This document shows positions 22,982 to 36,700 of a stretch of DNA of 64,000 nucleotides, piece by piece. Position 1 is the stretch's first letter; every line of letters starts with the position of its first letter. The DNA comes from Polyodon spathula. Taxonomy: Eukaryota; Chordata; Actinopteri; Acipenseriformes; Polyodontidae. The stretch is taken from NCBI RefSeq assembly GCF_017654505.1, contig NC_054571.1:4062041-4126040 (forward strand), given 5' to 3'. Made by a program: the position numbers and the translations under genes. The notes beneath the pieces are model-generated. The model ran no database searches, had not been told where the DNA came from, and worked only from the letters and a program-made list of their open reading frames with translations.

Positions 22982-24748
22982 GTGAAGGCTAGTATTAAGA
23001 GGGTCCTCTTCTGAGCTGCTGCTGGTGCAGGAGGCAAGCAGGGCCCAGTCACTGTGACAGGCTCATCAGCATGAGTTACACAGCTAGTGTTTACACTGAC
23101 AGGCTCAAGGGCATGAGTTATACAGCTAGTGTTTACACTGACAGGCTCAGCAGCAGGAGTTACACAGCTAGTGTTTACACTGACAGGCTCAGTATCATGA
23201 GTTACACAGCTAGTGTTTACACTGACAGGCTCAGTATCATGAGTTACACAGCTAGTGTTTACACTGACAGGCTCAGTATCATGAGTTACACAGCTAGTGT
23301 TTACACTGACAGGCTCAGTATCATGAGTTACACAGCTAGTGTTTACACTGACAGGCTCAGTATCATGAGTTACACAGCTAGTGTTTACACTGACAGGCTC
23401 AGTATCATGAGTTACACAGCTAGTGTTTACACTGACAGGCTCAGTATCATGAGTTACACAGCTAGTGTTTACACTGACAGGCTCAGTATCATGAGTTACA
23501 CAGCTAGTGTTTACACTGACAGGCTCAGTATCATGAGTTACACAGCTAGTGTTTACACTGACAGGCTCAGTATCATGAGTTACACAGCTAGTGTTTACAC
23601 TGACAGGCTCAGTATCATGAGTTACACAGCTAGTGTTTACACTGACAGGCTCAGTATCATGAGTTACACAGCTAGTGTTTACAATGACAGGCTCAGGGGC
23701 ATGAGTTACACAGCTAGTGTTTACACTGACAGGCTCAGCAGCATGAGTTACAGGGCTGTAAGATATATACTTAGCAGTACATGAATAACAAAAAGGAAAA
23801 ACAAAACACAGTTCAAAAACAGCTAAGAAATAAAAGGTGGCCAAGCTTGGGCCGGGTGCTACTCCCACTACACAGGGAGGTCCCACACCAGGAACCTTAT
23901 AAGGCCGAAATGTTTTCATGCTTGGCTTGGGGTTTTCTTGACGCAGAAAATTCACTTTACCCGAAGCTGATCTAACGAAGAACATCCGATACCTGAAAAT
24001 CATCCCTTCATGTTAAAGTGAGACTAGTTTGAATTACAGATCTGAATCTTCATCCCTTCATGTCAAAGTGAGACTAGTTTGAATTACAGATCTGAATCTT
24101 TGTCCCTTCATGTCAAAGTGAGACTAGTTTGAATTACAGATTTGAATCTTCGTCCCTTTATGTCAAAGTGAGACTAGTTTGAATTACAGATCTGAATCCT
24201 TGTCCCTTCATGTCAAAGTGAGACTAGTTTGAATTACAGATCTGAATCCTCGTCCCTTCATGTCAAAGTGAGACTAGTTTGGATTGATCTCCAGGGTAGC
24301 CCCAAATGTGTCATCTGGGCTACTTTGGAAATAAAAAAAATGTTTTTTTTAAACTTAACATGGTAATAAATACAGTGCAGGCCTGTGCTTTTAAATCCAA
24401 TATCAAACTGTCCGATCTCTTTACTTATTTTTATTGCAGTACAAAAGTGGGCTAAGTAATGTTTAATTATTAATCAATTTTGCAACAATCATACAAAGAT
24501 CAACATTCCAAATTCAGAAACATGCACTAAAAAAGGAAGAGTGCTAAAACAACATGGTAAAGCAAGGAGCCTCTATACCATATGTATCAAAATAATACAT
24601 TAATATTGTTTGAAGTTGAAGACGTTCCTGTATGAAGAAAAATTACAACTAACTTATTTTAAGAAAGGAACATATTTTATTTAGCATATGCTCATCCACA
24701 ACTTTAAACCCACAATTATAAATCTTACACATTCAAATATTATATAAA

Positions 24749-24787
<39 letters not shown>

Positions 24788-27700
24788 GTATATATATATT
24801 ATATATATATATATATATCTATATTAAACAATCCTACCCATAGACCATGTTTATTTTCTTAGATGGTAAAGCTGAATGAATGCCTTTATTGTCATGTTAT
24901 CAACTTAATAACAATTCTTGAAATTAAAGAAAACAATTTCAATACTTCTAGTAACAAGAGGCAGAAGGGTTATTTTACAACGGGTCGTTGAGCTACCATG
25001 ACATTTAGAGTTACACAGCAATCCCTGCGAGAAACGGCTCTCCTTTCGACAGTGTAACCGTTTGGGATTTAATAGAGAAAAGTGTAAGGTACTGCACGCA
25101 GGAAATAAAAATGTACATTATAAATATCATATGGGAGATATTGAAATTGGAGAAGGAATCTATGAAAAAGACCTAGGAGTTTTTGTTGACTCAGAAATGT
25201 CTTCATCTAGGCAATGTGGGGAAGCTATAAAAAAGGCTAACAAGATGCTCGGATACATTGTGAAAAGTGTTGAATTTAAATCAAGGGAAGTAATGTTAAA
25301 ACTGTACAATGCACTTGTAAGACCTCATCTTGAATATTGTGTGCAGTTCTGGTCACCTCGCTATAAAAAAGATATTGCTGCTCTAGAAAGAGTGCAAAGA
25401 AGAGCGACCAGAATTATTCCGGGCTTAAAAGGCATGTCATATGCAGACAGGCTAAAAAAATTGAATCTGTTCAGTCTTGAACAAAGAAGACTACGTGGCG
25501 ACCTAATTCAAGCATTCAAAATTCTAAAAGGTATTGACAGTGTCGACGCAAGGGACTTTTTCAGCCTGAAAAAAGAAACAAGGACCAGGGGTCACAAATG
25601 GAGTTTAGAAAAAGGGGCATTCAGAACAGAAAATAGGAGACACTTTTTTACACAGAGAATTGTGAGGGTCTGGAATCAACTCCCCAGTAATGTTGTTGAA
25701 GCTGACACCCTGGGATCCTTCAAGAAGCTGCTTGATGAGATTTTGGGATCAATAAGCTACTAACAACCAAACGAGCAAGATGGGCCGAATGGCCTCCTCT
25801 CGTTTGTAAACTTTCTTATGTTCTTATGTTCTTATGTTTCAATTTTCCCGAAGTGTAAAATTCGTCTTTTTCCTGGAGGACCAGAGCCATGACATTTCGT
25901 GGCTCACCTCGACCTCAGTCCACATCTGGGATTCTGACTATGACAGTGCCACCTCTTTTTGCGAGGTTGTTACTGTTGGATGTCATGGCTAGTTTGTCTA
26001 GTGCTCTCTTTGCTGCTCCTGGGAACCCTGTATACTTGTTTCTTGCTGCACCAGTCACAGATAACCTGAGATCCAAACCCTTCCTCCTCCTGTTCCTAAA
26101 CAGCACAGATGACATGGCAATTTTGTCCACAACTAGTCAGAAAAAGTAAGTTAAAAACTACAAGCCTTATTGTTTTTGAAGGAAAACAACAAAACAAAAC
26201 AAAATAAAACCCCCTCTAGCTCAAATTTCCTGGTGTATTTCCTGGTTCCCAGTTCACATTTTCCAAGTCCTTCACAGATGTCAAAGAGTCCAAGACTTCT
26301 GCATCTGCCAAACCAACACTCGCTCTGGTCCCAAACATATCCTGACATGGAGAACGCTATATCGCTATCTTTCTGTAGCTGAACAAAATGTAAGCCTTCT
26401 ACCCAGTGTTCTGATTCATCCCTGCTGCACCTGTCTGACATCATGGTTTGCCTTTTCCACTGTGGTGAGGTTTTCCATGCACTTCAGGCCACAGTTCTTT
26501 TAGGTTTTCATTTATTTTATTTGGCAGATTCCTCACCATTGTCACTTTGAAGTCTACAAGGCATCCCAAGTATGCTAAAAATATCAATGATTCAATAAGC
26601 TACTTCTTCAGCTTGCTTGGTTTTCAAAGAACGGAGAAAGCTGAATCTTATCAAATGGCCTTTACCGTTTAAAATGTAAGAGAATTCTCTGTCCTTTTCT
26701 GTCTGCATGTGGATACGATGTACCTGGCAGCAGGAATGCTTACATCAAACACAGGCTTCACTACCACCCCTTTCTGGACATGTTGCTTTTTTAGTTGGCA
26801 TTCTTTACACCTGTGTAAAGAAATCTCCAAAACAGCCCTGGTGACATTTGCATAGTTTTGGTTCAGTTATTTTTTCATGCTTCGCAGCATCTTGTGGTCC
26901 ACTTTAGCATTAATCATGTCAAAATAGCACAGCAACAAAAAACTTGACTTCAGTAGCAACATTTCCAGAAGTTATCACTGCCAATTTAGTTACACCCCCC
27001 CATGGTAAATAATTGATAGCGCTTGAGATGGCTGTAGTGCTAGAAGACAGTATTTCACTAGTTTCACTTTTACAAGAAGGGATGAAGATTCAGATTGGTA
27101 ATTCAAAGTAATCTCACTTCGACATGAGGGGATGATTTTCCGGAAAAGTGAATTGTTTGCGTTGTGATGGGGTCATTCGCAAGACAACCCCAAGTCAAAC
27201 ACGAAAAGATTTTGGCTTTCTAAAAATGTCAGTTAACCCCAAGCCAGTGGGGTCAACCCAATGGCCATGGAGTCATATTTTAGCATGGGATCCTAACAGA
27301 TAATAATTCCAATGCACAGCTTAGCTGGAGGGGCACCAGGGTCAGGGGGCAGAGGAGCCACCTTCACCGCCTCTTAAACCTGCTGTTGCTTTTTTAAACA
27401 GACACCCTGGAAGTGGTCTGACGGAGGGGTTTCATCATTTCAGCACTGGCAAAAAGGGAGCCCAAGTAGTGAGAACGACGACAACTGTGTAATCATGCTT
27501 CAGTACGTGGGAGGTCAATGGGTAGATGTGAATTGCAGCCTTTCTTACCCCTTCTTTTGCTATACAGGTAAGGAGCTCTGTTCTTTTTCAGCTCAGTTGT
27601 GTACATGTATTACACACAGTGTGCCCATAAGCATTGCCACCCTCCATTAAAGGGATGTGTCTTACAACTGTATTTCTACATGTTCTAAATATAATCCCTG

Positions 27701-30700
27701 TGTGTGTTCTGAAATATCTCTGTTGTTTTTTCTGCCTATAATTATTGATCATGCTTACTGTATGTGACAGTGTATTTTCTATCCCTCTCTGCTCTGCGCT
27801 GTGTTTCAAAAACAACAAAAAAAGAACCTGATAAATGTAGTTCATGAAACATTATCTGCTTGTATCCACTTGTTCCTTGATATGTATAAATGTTGTAACA
27901 ACACATACATTAAAACACATGAGCCAGAATAAATGTTCTAATATAATAAGTCCAATACATTTGATTTACAATGTTTTCCTTTGTTTTAAAATGAGTTCCT
28001 GTGCTGTTTTGTTTCTGCGTGCTGTTGTAACCTGTCCTTGCCCTTTAAAAATCAATTGCTCGTCTCAATGATGTCACATGAAAAAAACAAACAAATCAGG
28101 CAGTGAACTGCAATCCCACCCCTATCCAATGATATGTGTTTACAATCTGCACTGCAAAGTGTGGTGGCCCAGTAAGTCAAATAAATGAAGTGTGCTATTT
28201 ATCGTGTTTACCCGATCACCGGCCCAGAATGACACTTCAGTATGATCGTGTTTACATGAATAAGGTCCTTAAAGGGTTACTAATGTTTTGGTTTTATTAG
28301 TCCCATTATCGATGTTGTCCAGTAAAAACTAACCCTTTCACTGCCTGGGCTTTATTAATGATAAAGACCACATGCTTTGAAACAGTTCAAATAAAGTTCC
28401 ATTACACGAGGTGTCCAATGGCCATTAACCATTTCAGTGCAACTTAGTTTTAACCTCTGACCATGTTAATGATCAGACTTCCTGCTTTCATACAATGTCT
28501 TTACAAGCTGTATTCTACGATTCTCTCAAGTCCAGTAGCAATTAATCTTTCCACATTCTTTTGGACCTCATATAATAATGCAGATATTTCCATTTGACAA
28601 ACCATTGGATCAGATAGGACATGCCATCATATTATATTGTATTTAAGTTTGACATACCATCAAGACCCAGCCACATTCCCCACATGAATCCCCTAAATTC
28701 CCCTAAAATTTCCACTAACAACTACATCTCCCAGAATAGAATGTCTTCAGTTACTAAGAAACTGTTCACAAGAAAAACAACCCTTAGGACAGAGGGAAGG
28801 AGAAGATACTTCACATAGAGAGTGGGGAGGGGATGGAATAGGTTACCTAGTCATGTTGCTGAAGGAGACTCTTCTTCACACAGAGTGGTAAGGGGATGGA
28901 ATGGGTTACCTAGTCATGTTGCTGAAGGAGACTCTTCTTCACACAAACAGTGGTGAGGGGATGGAATGGGTTACCTAGTCATGTTGTTGAGGCAGAATCA
29001 CTTGGATCCTTTAAGACACAACTTGACAAAGTTCTGAGATCAATCAGCTTGTAGGACCCCGGACAAGGTTAGATGGGCTGAATGGCCTCCTCTCGTTTAT
29101 AAATTTCCCATGGTCACATTTTCATTCTTAGAAACTCAACAAGGTTTAAATAACCCTCCTGATATGTTCTGTGGATATGGAAGTTGCATTAAAACAGATG
29201 CCACAAGTGTGTTCCATTTGTCCAAAACCAAATATTCAGAAGCATCCACAGGATCATACCCTAACCCTAAATCACAACTTTACCCATAACCTTTAACTCA
29301 ATCCTAACTAACAGAGCATTTAGTATCGGACTAATCAACAAACTGTACACGTGAGACTGTCTCATTGGGGTTACTTACTACTGAAGCCACACAGGACAGT
29401 GTGAAGATGAAGCTAATAGTAATATTGCATGAAATATTAACATATTACAATTTTTTTAACCACTGTTGTGCAGTATAAGGATGCTAGGTAACACAGAGGT
29501 ACACTAGACTTTCATCTCTGGAAAACTGACTGCACAATGAGAGTAATGGGAATGGAAATACAAAGCAGATACGAACTGAAATTTCAAATGCGTTTTCATG
29601 CAGACATTGATGAGTGCGCCCAAAACCCCTGGCTCTGTGGTCCGAATGCACAATGTACCAACACTGTCGGCAGCTACACCTGCTCCTGTAATCCTGGATT
29701 ATTTCCTAACACTGGATTGGAATGGATACTCAATCAAACACGGTGTGAAGGTATGTAAATAGAAGATGTCTTACACTGGGGTTTACTAGAGCAGAATACG
29801 CTTCCCACTAGGGCTGTGCTCAAAGGCTGGAAGGTTCGTTCACTAGCCAGGAATCCGAAGGTAGTTCTAAACCTTGAAGGTTTGTCAGGAGACATTCATG
29901 CACTGTCAGATGTTTTTTTTTCTCTCTGTTAACAGAAACCGTTTGAGAATTTATGAATACTATAAATCACACATTGCTGTCACTCACATGCAATTTTGAT
30001 CTTTTGATTTGTATAATGCCTATCACTAAAACAAAAGTTGTTGTATTAAAATCCACTGCCAAATCGTTATACGTACAACTCTGCATGGTGCTGCTGCTGT
30101 TTCTTAGCGGTTGTATTGCTTCAATAAAATATCTAGTGTACAAGTCGTTGTAAGAGAGGTGTTATGGTAGAATAAGTATGAAATAAAATGTATACGCTAA
30201 CACTAATCATTTTAATTTCGATAACTGAGCACTGTACCTTTAAAAAAACAGTTGAAAGGTCACAGCACAGAGCATGGGTTTCAAAAAAACAGAAGACAGA
30301 AAAAAAACAGAAATTGTGTTAATCTATAGTCTGAAGTATTTTGTTGAGCTAGGTTTTGTTTCAGAGGAAAAAAGTTGCAAGCAATAAAGTGTACATATTT
30401 ATTAATCATTATTTTAACCTTTATTTTATAAAGGTTGAAACCCTACTTTTTGGGATAAAAATAAATTAGCAAGAGCTGTATCTGAAGATCCCAACTGGGG
30501 GTTACAGTTCTGTGTTTGGAATGGGAAACTGTTCCACAGCTGAGATTTTTTTAATTGCAATTTAGAACTTGTATGAATTGGTAAGCATTAAACACTGTTC
30601 TTTTTTCTTTTGTAAACAAGTTAGCAAAAATAAGACGCATTACAAAAACTGTTACTGTGAAATAGTAGCGTCCCAGCCCAAGCTGTTACCGGCAGGAAAG

Positions 30701-33700
30701 AGACTCAGAGACAGGAAGCTGCAGTTTAAGAACTAGAGTGCATGTTTAATAAACAAACAAACACAAAAACAGGAACAAATAAACAGGCACAAGGGCCAAA
30801 ATAAAAGGTTGAAACAAAACAATACAACCACATATAGGCTGGGCATTAACCTTTACTATACCATTTAAACCCACACCCACACCCACACCCACACCCACAC
30901 CCACACCTAACCTAACTCCCTCCACCAGACAAAGGTTTTCTCCTTCCTTTTATACCTGTGGCCACTCCCCATTTAGCACCAATTACCTAACTAGGGAACT
31001 GACACACCTGTAATTGCTGGCAGGGATAGATGTAACCCCATCCCTGCCAGCCTCACATTTTATTTAAATCGTAAAAACATAATTACTGTTTTATAGAACG
31101 TATTTTTAAACTGCACGTGAATGTTTCATTCCATTTGTAAAATAGTACGATTTTCAATCAAATATAAACTAGTAGCTACGGTGATGGTCACTAGTAAATT
31201 ATGCTAATCAGTACTATCGGAGGTTGGAACCTTCGTTCGGTAAGGTGTTCCAAATCTTCGAAGGTCAAAATGTAGCCATGCTTTCCACGAATTATATTTT
31301 GTGTTAGCTCCTGTAACTTATTCTCTTGCTGTTTTGTATTTTCAGATTTAACAAAAATCCAAGATGGGAAAACCTGCAACATTAATGTAGGTGATCAGTT
31401 TGTTAAAAACATCTACACTGTTCCAGAGAGGTGTATATTAAGTAGGGGTGCTGTATTCAGAGAGGTGTATATTAAGTAGGGGTGCTGTATTCAGAGAGGT
31501 ATATATTGAGTAGGGGTGCTGTATTCAGAGAGGTGTATATTAAGTAGGGGTGCTGTATTCAGAGAGGTGTACACTACCGATCAAAAGTTTTAGAACACCT
31601 CCATTTTTCCAGTTTTTATTGAAATTTACGCAGTTTAATGTCTCAATGTACTCTGAAATTAAAGCATAGAACAAATAAACAATTGGAGATAAAAAAGAAA
31701 TCATGGAATAGTTTTGTTTAACAAAATTTAATCTAAATTTGTGACTCATCAAAGTAGCCACCTTTTGCAGATATAACAGCCGAACACACTCGTGGCATTC
31801 TTTCTACAATGGAAATCAAATATTGTTTGGAAAGTTCTTCCCAACACTGTTGCAGAAGTTCCCACAAATGTGTTGCACTTGTAGGTTGCTTTGCTTTCAC
31901 CCTTCTGTCCAGTTCATCCCAAACCAGCTCGATGGGGTTTAAGTCTGGAGACTGTGCTGGCCATTCCATGATATGAAGCCTACAGTCTTGTTCTTTTCTT
32001 CTAAGGTAGTTCTGACATAGCCTGGAGGTATGTTTTGGGTCATTATCTTGCTGTAGGATGAACCCCTGACCCACTAGGCGTATACCAGAGGGTATTGCAT
32101 GGCGCTGCAAAATGCTGTGGTAGCCGTTTTGGTTCAGGGTGCCACTCACTCTGTGCAAGTCGCCAACTCTGGATCCAGCAAAAGAGCCCCAGACCATCAC
32201 GCTTCCTCCTCCATGTTTGGCAGTTGGTGTCACACACCAAGGAACCATCCTTTCGCCTACTCGACGGCATACAAAAACCCTGTGTTATGAACAGAAGATT
32301 TCAAATTTTGATTAATCGGTCCATAAGACCTTCTTCCAGTCTTCAGTAGCCCACTGGCGGTGCTTCATGGCCCAGGCAAGCCTCTTTTTCTTATTTTGCC
32401 ATCTTAGCAATGGCTTTCCTACTGCCACTCGACCTGTCAAACCTGCAGCTTGAATTCTTCTCTTCACAGTTGAAACTGAGACTTGCTTACTTCGACCAGT
32501 GTTAAGCTGTGCTTTAAGCTGTTGTCCTGTGAGCCATCTATCACGCAAGCTGTTGACTCTCAGAATCTTGTCTTCTGAATCTGTTGTGGCTTTGGGTCTG
32601 CCAGACCTCTTCCTGTCAGAGTTTCCTCCAGTTTCCAAGTGCCTTTTGATGGTGTAGGAAACTGTACTCACTGACACCTTGGCTTTCTTTGCAATTTCTC
32701 TAAAGGAAAGACCTACACTTTTAAGGGTTATAATGGTCTGTCTGTCTTCCTTTGTTAATTGCCTTTTTCTCGCCATTATGATAGCAATATACTACTTCCT
32801 GCAGTACAACACTGTCCAAATAATGCTTAAGAGGGTGTAGTAACACAGTCTGTTCCGACACTGCTTTTATACAGACAGAGGGTTTGTAAGTAATCAACAA
32901 AAGTTGGGACACCTGTAGGAATTGTTAGCATCAACGTTCAAGGCTTAATTTACTTCCACTGCTGCAGAACAGCTGTAAGTTGTTAACCCATTACTTGTTC
33001 CCTGAAAAAGGTCTTTTTGTATAACTCTGAAATGTACATTATTTTTCAGTTTTTGATAACCTAAACTTTTTTTTTTAACCTCTGGCAGTTTACTGCTTAC
33101 CTTTGTACCATTTCAGGTTATTCACTGGACTTGAACTGCTTAAATTTCAATAAAAACTGGAAAAATGGGGGTGTTCTAAAACTTTTGACCGGTAGTGTAT
33201 ATTAAGTAAAACTGCTGTATTCAGCGAGGTGTATATTAAGTAGGGCTGCTATATTCAGAGAGGTGTATATTAAGTAGCGGTGCTGTATTCAGAGAGGTGC
33301 TGTATTCAGAGAGGTGTATATTAAGTAGGGTTGCTGTATTCAGAGAGGTGTATATTAAGTAGGGTTGCTGTATTCAGAGAGGTGTATATTAAGTAGGGGT
33401 GCTGTATTCAGAGAGGTGTATATTAAGTAGCGCTGCTGTATTCAGAGAGGTGTATATTAAGTAGGGCTGCTATATTCAGAGAGGTGTATATTAAGTAGGG
33501 GTGCTGTATTCAGAGAGGTGTATATTAAGTAGGGGTGCTGTATTCAGAGAGGTGTATATTAAGTAGGGGTGCTGTATTCAGAGAGTATATTAAGTAGTGT
33601 ATTCAGAGAGGTGTATATTAAGTAGGGTTGCTGTATTCAGAGAGGTGTATATTAAGTAGGGTTGCTGTATTCAGAGAGGTGTATATTAAGTAGGGTTGCT

Positions 33701-36700
33701 GTATTCAGAGAGGTGTATATTAAGTAGGGTTGCTGTATTCAGAGAGGTGTATATTAAGTAGGGGTGCTGTATTCAGAGAGGTGTATATTAAGTAGGGCTG
33801 CTGTATTCAGAGAGGTGTATATTAAGTAGAGAGGTGCTGCTATTCAGAGAGGTGTATATTAAGTAGGGGTGCTGTATTCAGAGAGGTGTATATTAAGTAG
33901 GGGTGCTGTATTCAGAGAGGTGTATATTAAGTAGGGGTGCTGTATTCAGAGAGGTGTATATTAAGTAGCGGTGCTGTATTCAGAGAGGTGTATATTAAGT
34001 AGGGCTGCTGTATTCAGAGAGGTGTATATTAAGTAGGGGTGCTGTATTCAGAGAGGTGTATATTAAGTAGGGGTGCTGTATTCAGAGAGGTGTATATTAA
34101 GTAGGGGTGCTGTATTCAGAGAGGTGTATATTAAGTAGCGGTGCTGTATTCAGAGAGGTGTATATTAAGTAGGGCTGCTGTATTCAGAGAGGTGTATATT
34201 AAGTAGCTGCTGTATTCAGAGAGGTGTATATTAAGTAGGGTTGCTGTATTCAGAGAGGTGTATATTAAGTAGGGTTGCTGTATTCAGAGAGGTGTATATT
34301 AAGTAGGGCTGCTGTATTCAGGGGTGCTGTATTCAGAGAGGTGTATATTAAGTAGGGGTGCTGTATTCAGAGAGGTGTATATTAAGTAGCTGTATTCAGA
34401 GAGGTGCTGTATTCAGAGAGGTGTATATTAAGTAGGGATGCTGTATTCAGAGAGGTGTATATTAAGTAGGGCTGCTGTATTCAGAGAGGTGTATATTAAG
34501 TAGGGCTGCTGTATTCAGAGAGGTGTATATTAAGTAGGGCTGCTGTATTCAGAGAGGTGTATATTAAGTAGGGGTGCTGTATTCAGAGAGGTGTATATTA
34601 AGTAGGGCTGCTGTATTCAGAGAGGTGTATATTAAGTAGCGGTGCTGTATTCAGAGAGGTGTATATTAAGTAGGGGTGCTGTATTCAGAGAGGTGTATAT
34701 TAAGTAGCGGTGCTGTATTCAGAGAGGTGTATATTAAGTAGGGGTGCTGTATTCAGAGAGGTGTATATTAAGTAGGGGTGCTGTATTCAGAGAGGTGTAT
34801 ATTAAGTAGGGGTGCTGTATTCAGAGAGGTGTATATTAAGTAGGGTGCTGTATTCAGAGAGGTGTATATTAAGTAGGGCTGTATTCAGAGAGGTGTATAT
34901 TAAGTAGGGGTGCTGTATTCAGAGAGGTGTATATTAAGTAGGGGTGCTGTATTCAGAGAGGTGTATATTAAGTAGGGGTGCTGTATTCAGAGAGGTGTAT
35001 ATTAAGTAGGGTATGCTGTATTCAGAGAGGTGTATATTAAGTAGGGCTGCTGTATTCAGAGAGGTGTATATTAAGTAGGGTGTGCTGTATTCAGAGAGGT
35101 GTATATTAAGTAGGTTGCTGTATTCAGAGAGGTGTATATTAAGTAGGGTTGCTGTATTCAGAGAGGTGTATATTAAGTAGGGGTGCTGTATTCAGAGAGG
35201 TGTATATTAAGTAGCGGTGCTGTATTCAGAGAGGTGTATATTAAGTAGGGGTGCTGTATTCAGAGAGGTGTATATTAAGTAGCGGTGCTGCTGTATTCAG
35301 AGAGGTGTATATTAAGTAGCGGTGCTGTATTCAGAGAGGTGTATATTAAGTAGGGGAGAGGTGTATATTAAGTAGGGCTGTATTCAGAGAGGTGTATATT
35401 AAGTAGCGGTGCTGTATTCAGAGAGGTGTATATTAAGTAGGGCTGCTGTATTCAGAGAGGTGTATATTAAGTAGCGGTGCTGTATTCAGAGAGGTGTATA
35501 TTAAGTAGCGATGCTGTATTCAGAGAATTAATCATCTACTGGTCTTGTATACTGGGAGATGGAATGTTTCCATTCTGTTGCTATTTAGATAAATGGTAAT
35601 ATGTGCTTTTCTTTGTTTTTTTTTTACAGACAGGAACATCGAGTAACCTAACCAGTTCCTCTGCCTGGTTTTGTTTCATCACTAACTTCAGTTCAACTAA
35701 CATTACATCTGGATATCAGCTGCAGGTCAGAATGAGAGTTCTCTAACCCTTATCAGTGCAGAGAACACAGCTTACTAAACCTGAACCTGAACCTAAACCC
35801 TCCCCCCATGAACTCTCAGTACCTTCTGCTGCACACGACTGAAGAACTTAAAGCCAGTCCACTTCTCCCCGCGCACTCACCTTAGAAATGAGTGCATTGT
35901 TGTTTAGTCAGTTAGAGCACAGGCCTCAACATAACCCATTAACCCTGAGGTGACTCAATTCAACCACAAAACGGCGCGAGACAAGAGAAATCAGAAAGCC
36001 ACATTCCTAAAACTCACACACCGCTCGTTCGCCTCAGCTCAGGCAGCTGAGAGCTAGACAGCTAGCTGCAGCTTCTCCCTTTCAACAGTAAACTTTATTT
36101 ACAACTAAAAATCGAGTCACAATGCACCATCACTCCCTGTGCTGAAGGTCAGCTCCATGCTCTTGCCTCACTCCATGTTCCTAGCATCACTCTAACAGGC
36201 CAATGGCTTTCCTGTTGAGATCAATCATCTACTAGGAACCAGATATGCCAAATGGTCTCCTCTCGTTCGTACATTTTATGTTATGTCCTCCATGGCTAGT
36301 TATTATTTTTCTGTGTGTAACACAAACAGACACTTTGTTTCCATACCTCCGTTGATCACTGCCAGTGCGCAGAAAGCAGGGGGTACAGTATTCCTCTGCT
36401 TATAAGAACACCTCCTAAGAGAACACTTCACCTAAGAGAACACCCTTGTTGTGAAACAGACTTTTCCCATTGTAAATTCGCCGGCTAAAGGAACAGGAAT
36501 TTTGCTTAAAATAACACCTTTTTGGCACTGTGACAGGGTAGCCGGGTGGTGACGTCAGGCAAAAGCATGAACCAAAAACAAACAGACACTGCAGGTATGG
36601 TGCAATGATGCTTGTTCCATTTTATTTTTAAATAACAAAAATAAAATACATATTTAAAGAAAAAGACACTGCTCACAGAGCAAAGTTTTAAATAGAAACA

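Larger units (their letters stand above)
23870..27240 (-). mobile_element. Decayed Ginger/KRBA2-type integrase DNA transposon
   Basis: Inverted repeats about 150-180 bp long lie at 23905-24050 and 27073-27230; both contain GGCTTGGGGTT...TTCTTG and GAAAATCATCCC(T/C)TCATGT. Between them, on the minus strand, is a degraded integrase-like protein. It reads [20 protein letters not shown] (zinc-binding CC part), a VSTCRQKRT / LQSDNGE-like core, and [14 protein letters not shown]. Next come [20 protein letters not shown] and, beyond a nested LINE, a cysteine-rich [11 protein letters not shown] tail. This order matches my recollection of KRBA2-like Ginger integrases. Stops and frameshifts are frequent, so it is inactive. 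The whole lies in the intron that splits the lectin domain. Confidence 0.6.
31420..35526. repeat. 34-bp minisatellite split by a Tc1 element
   Basis: Unit GGTGTATATTAAGTAGGGGT plus GCTGTATTCAGAGA. About four units lie left of the Tc1 insertion (31572-33197) and the rest, about 2.3 kb, to the right. Units differ at the GGGG/GGGT/GGGC/GCGG position and several are truncated. It ends about 100 bases before the next exon. Confidence 0.97.

Noticed and set aside
22915..24003. 362-codon minus-strand open frame
   Set aside because: It is mostly the 42-bp minisatellite read in one frame. The repeat period explains its length, and the plus strand gives an equally long frame.
30872..30906. Telomere-like repeat
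   Set aside because: The unit is ACACCC, not the vertebrate CCCTAA, and lies inside a solo LTR.
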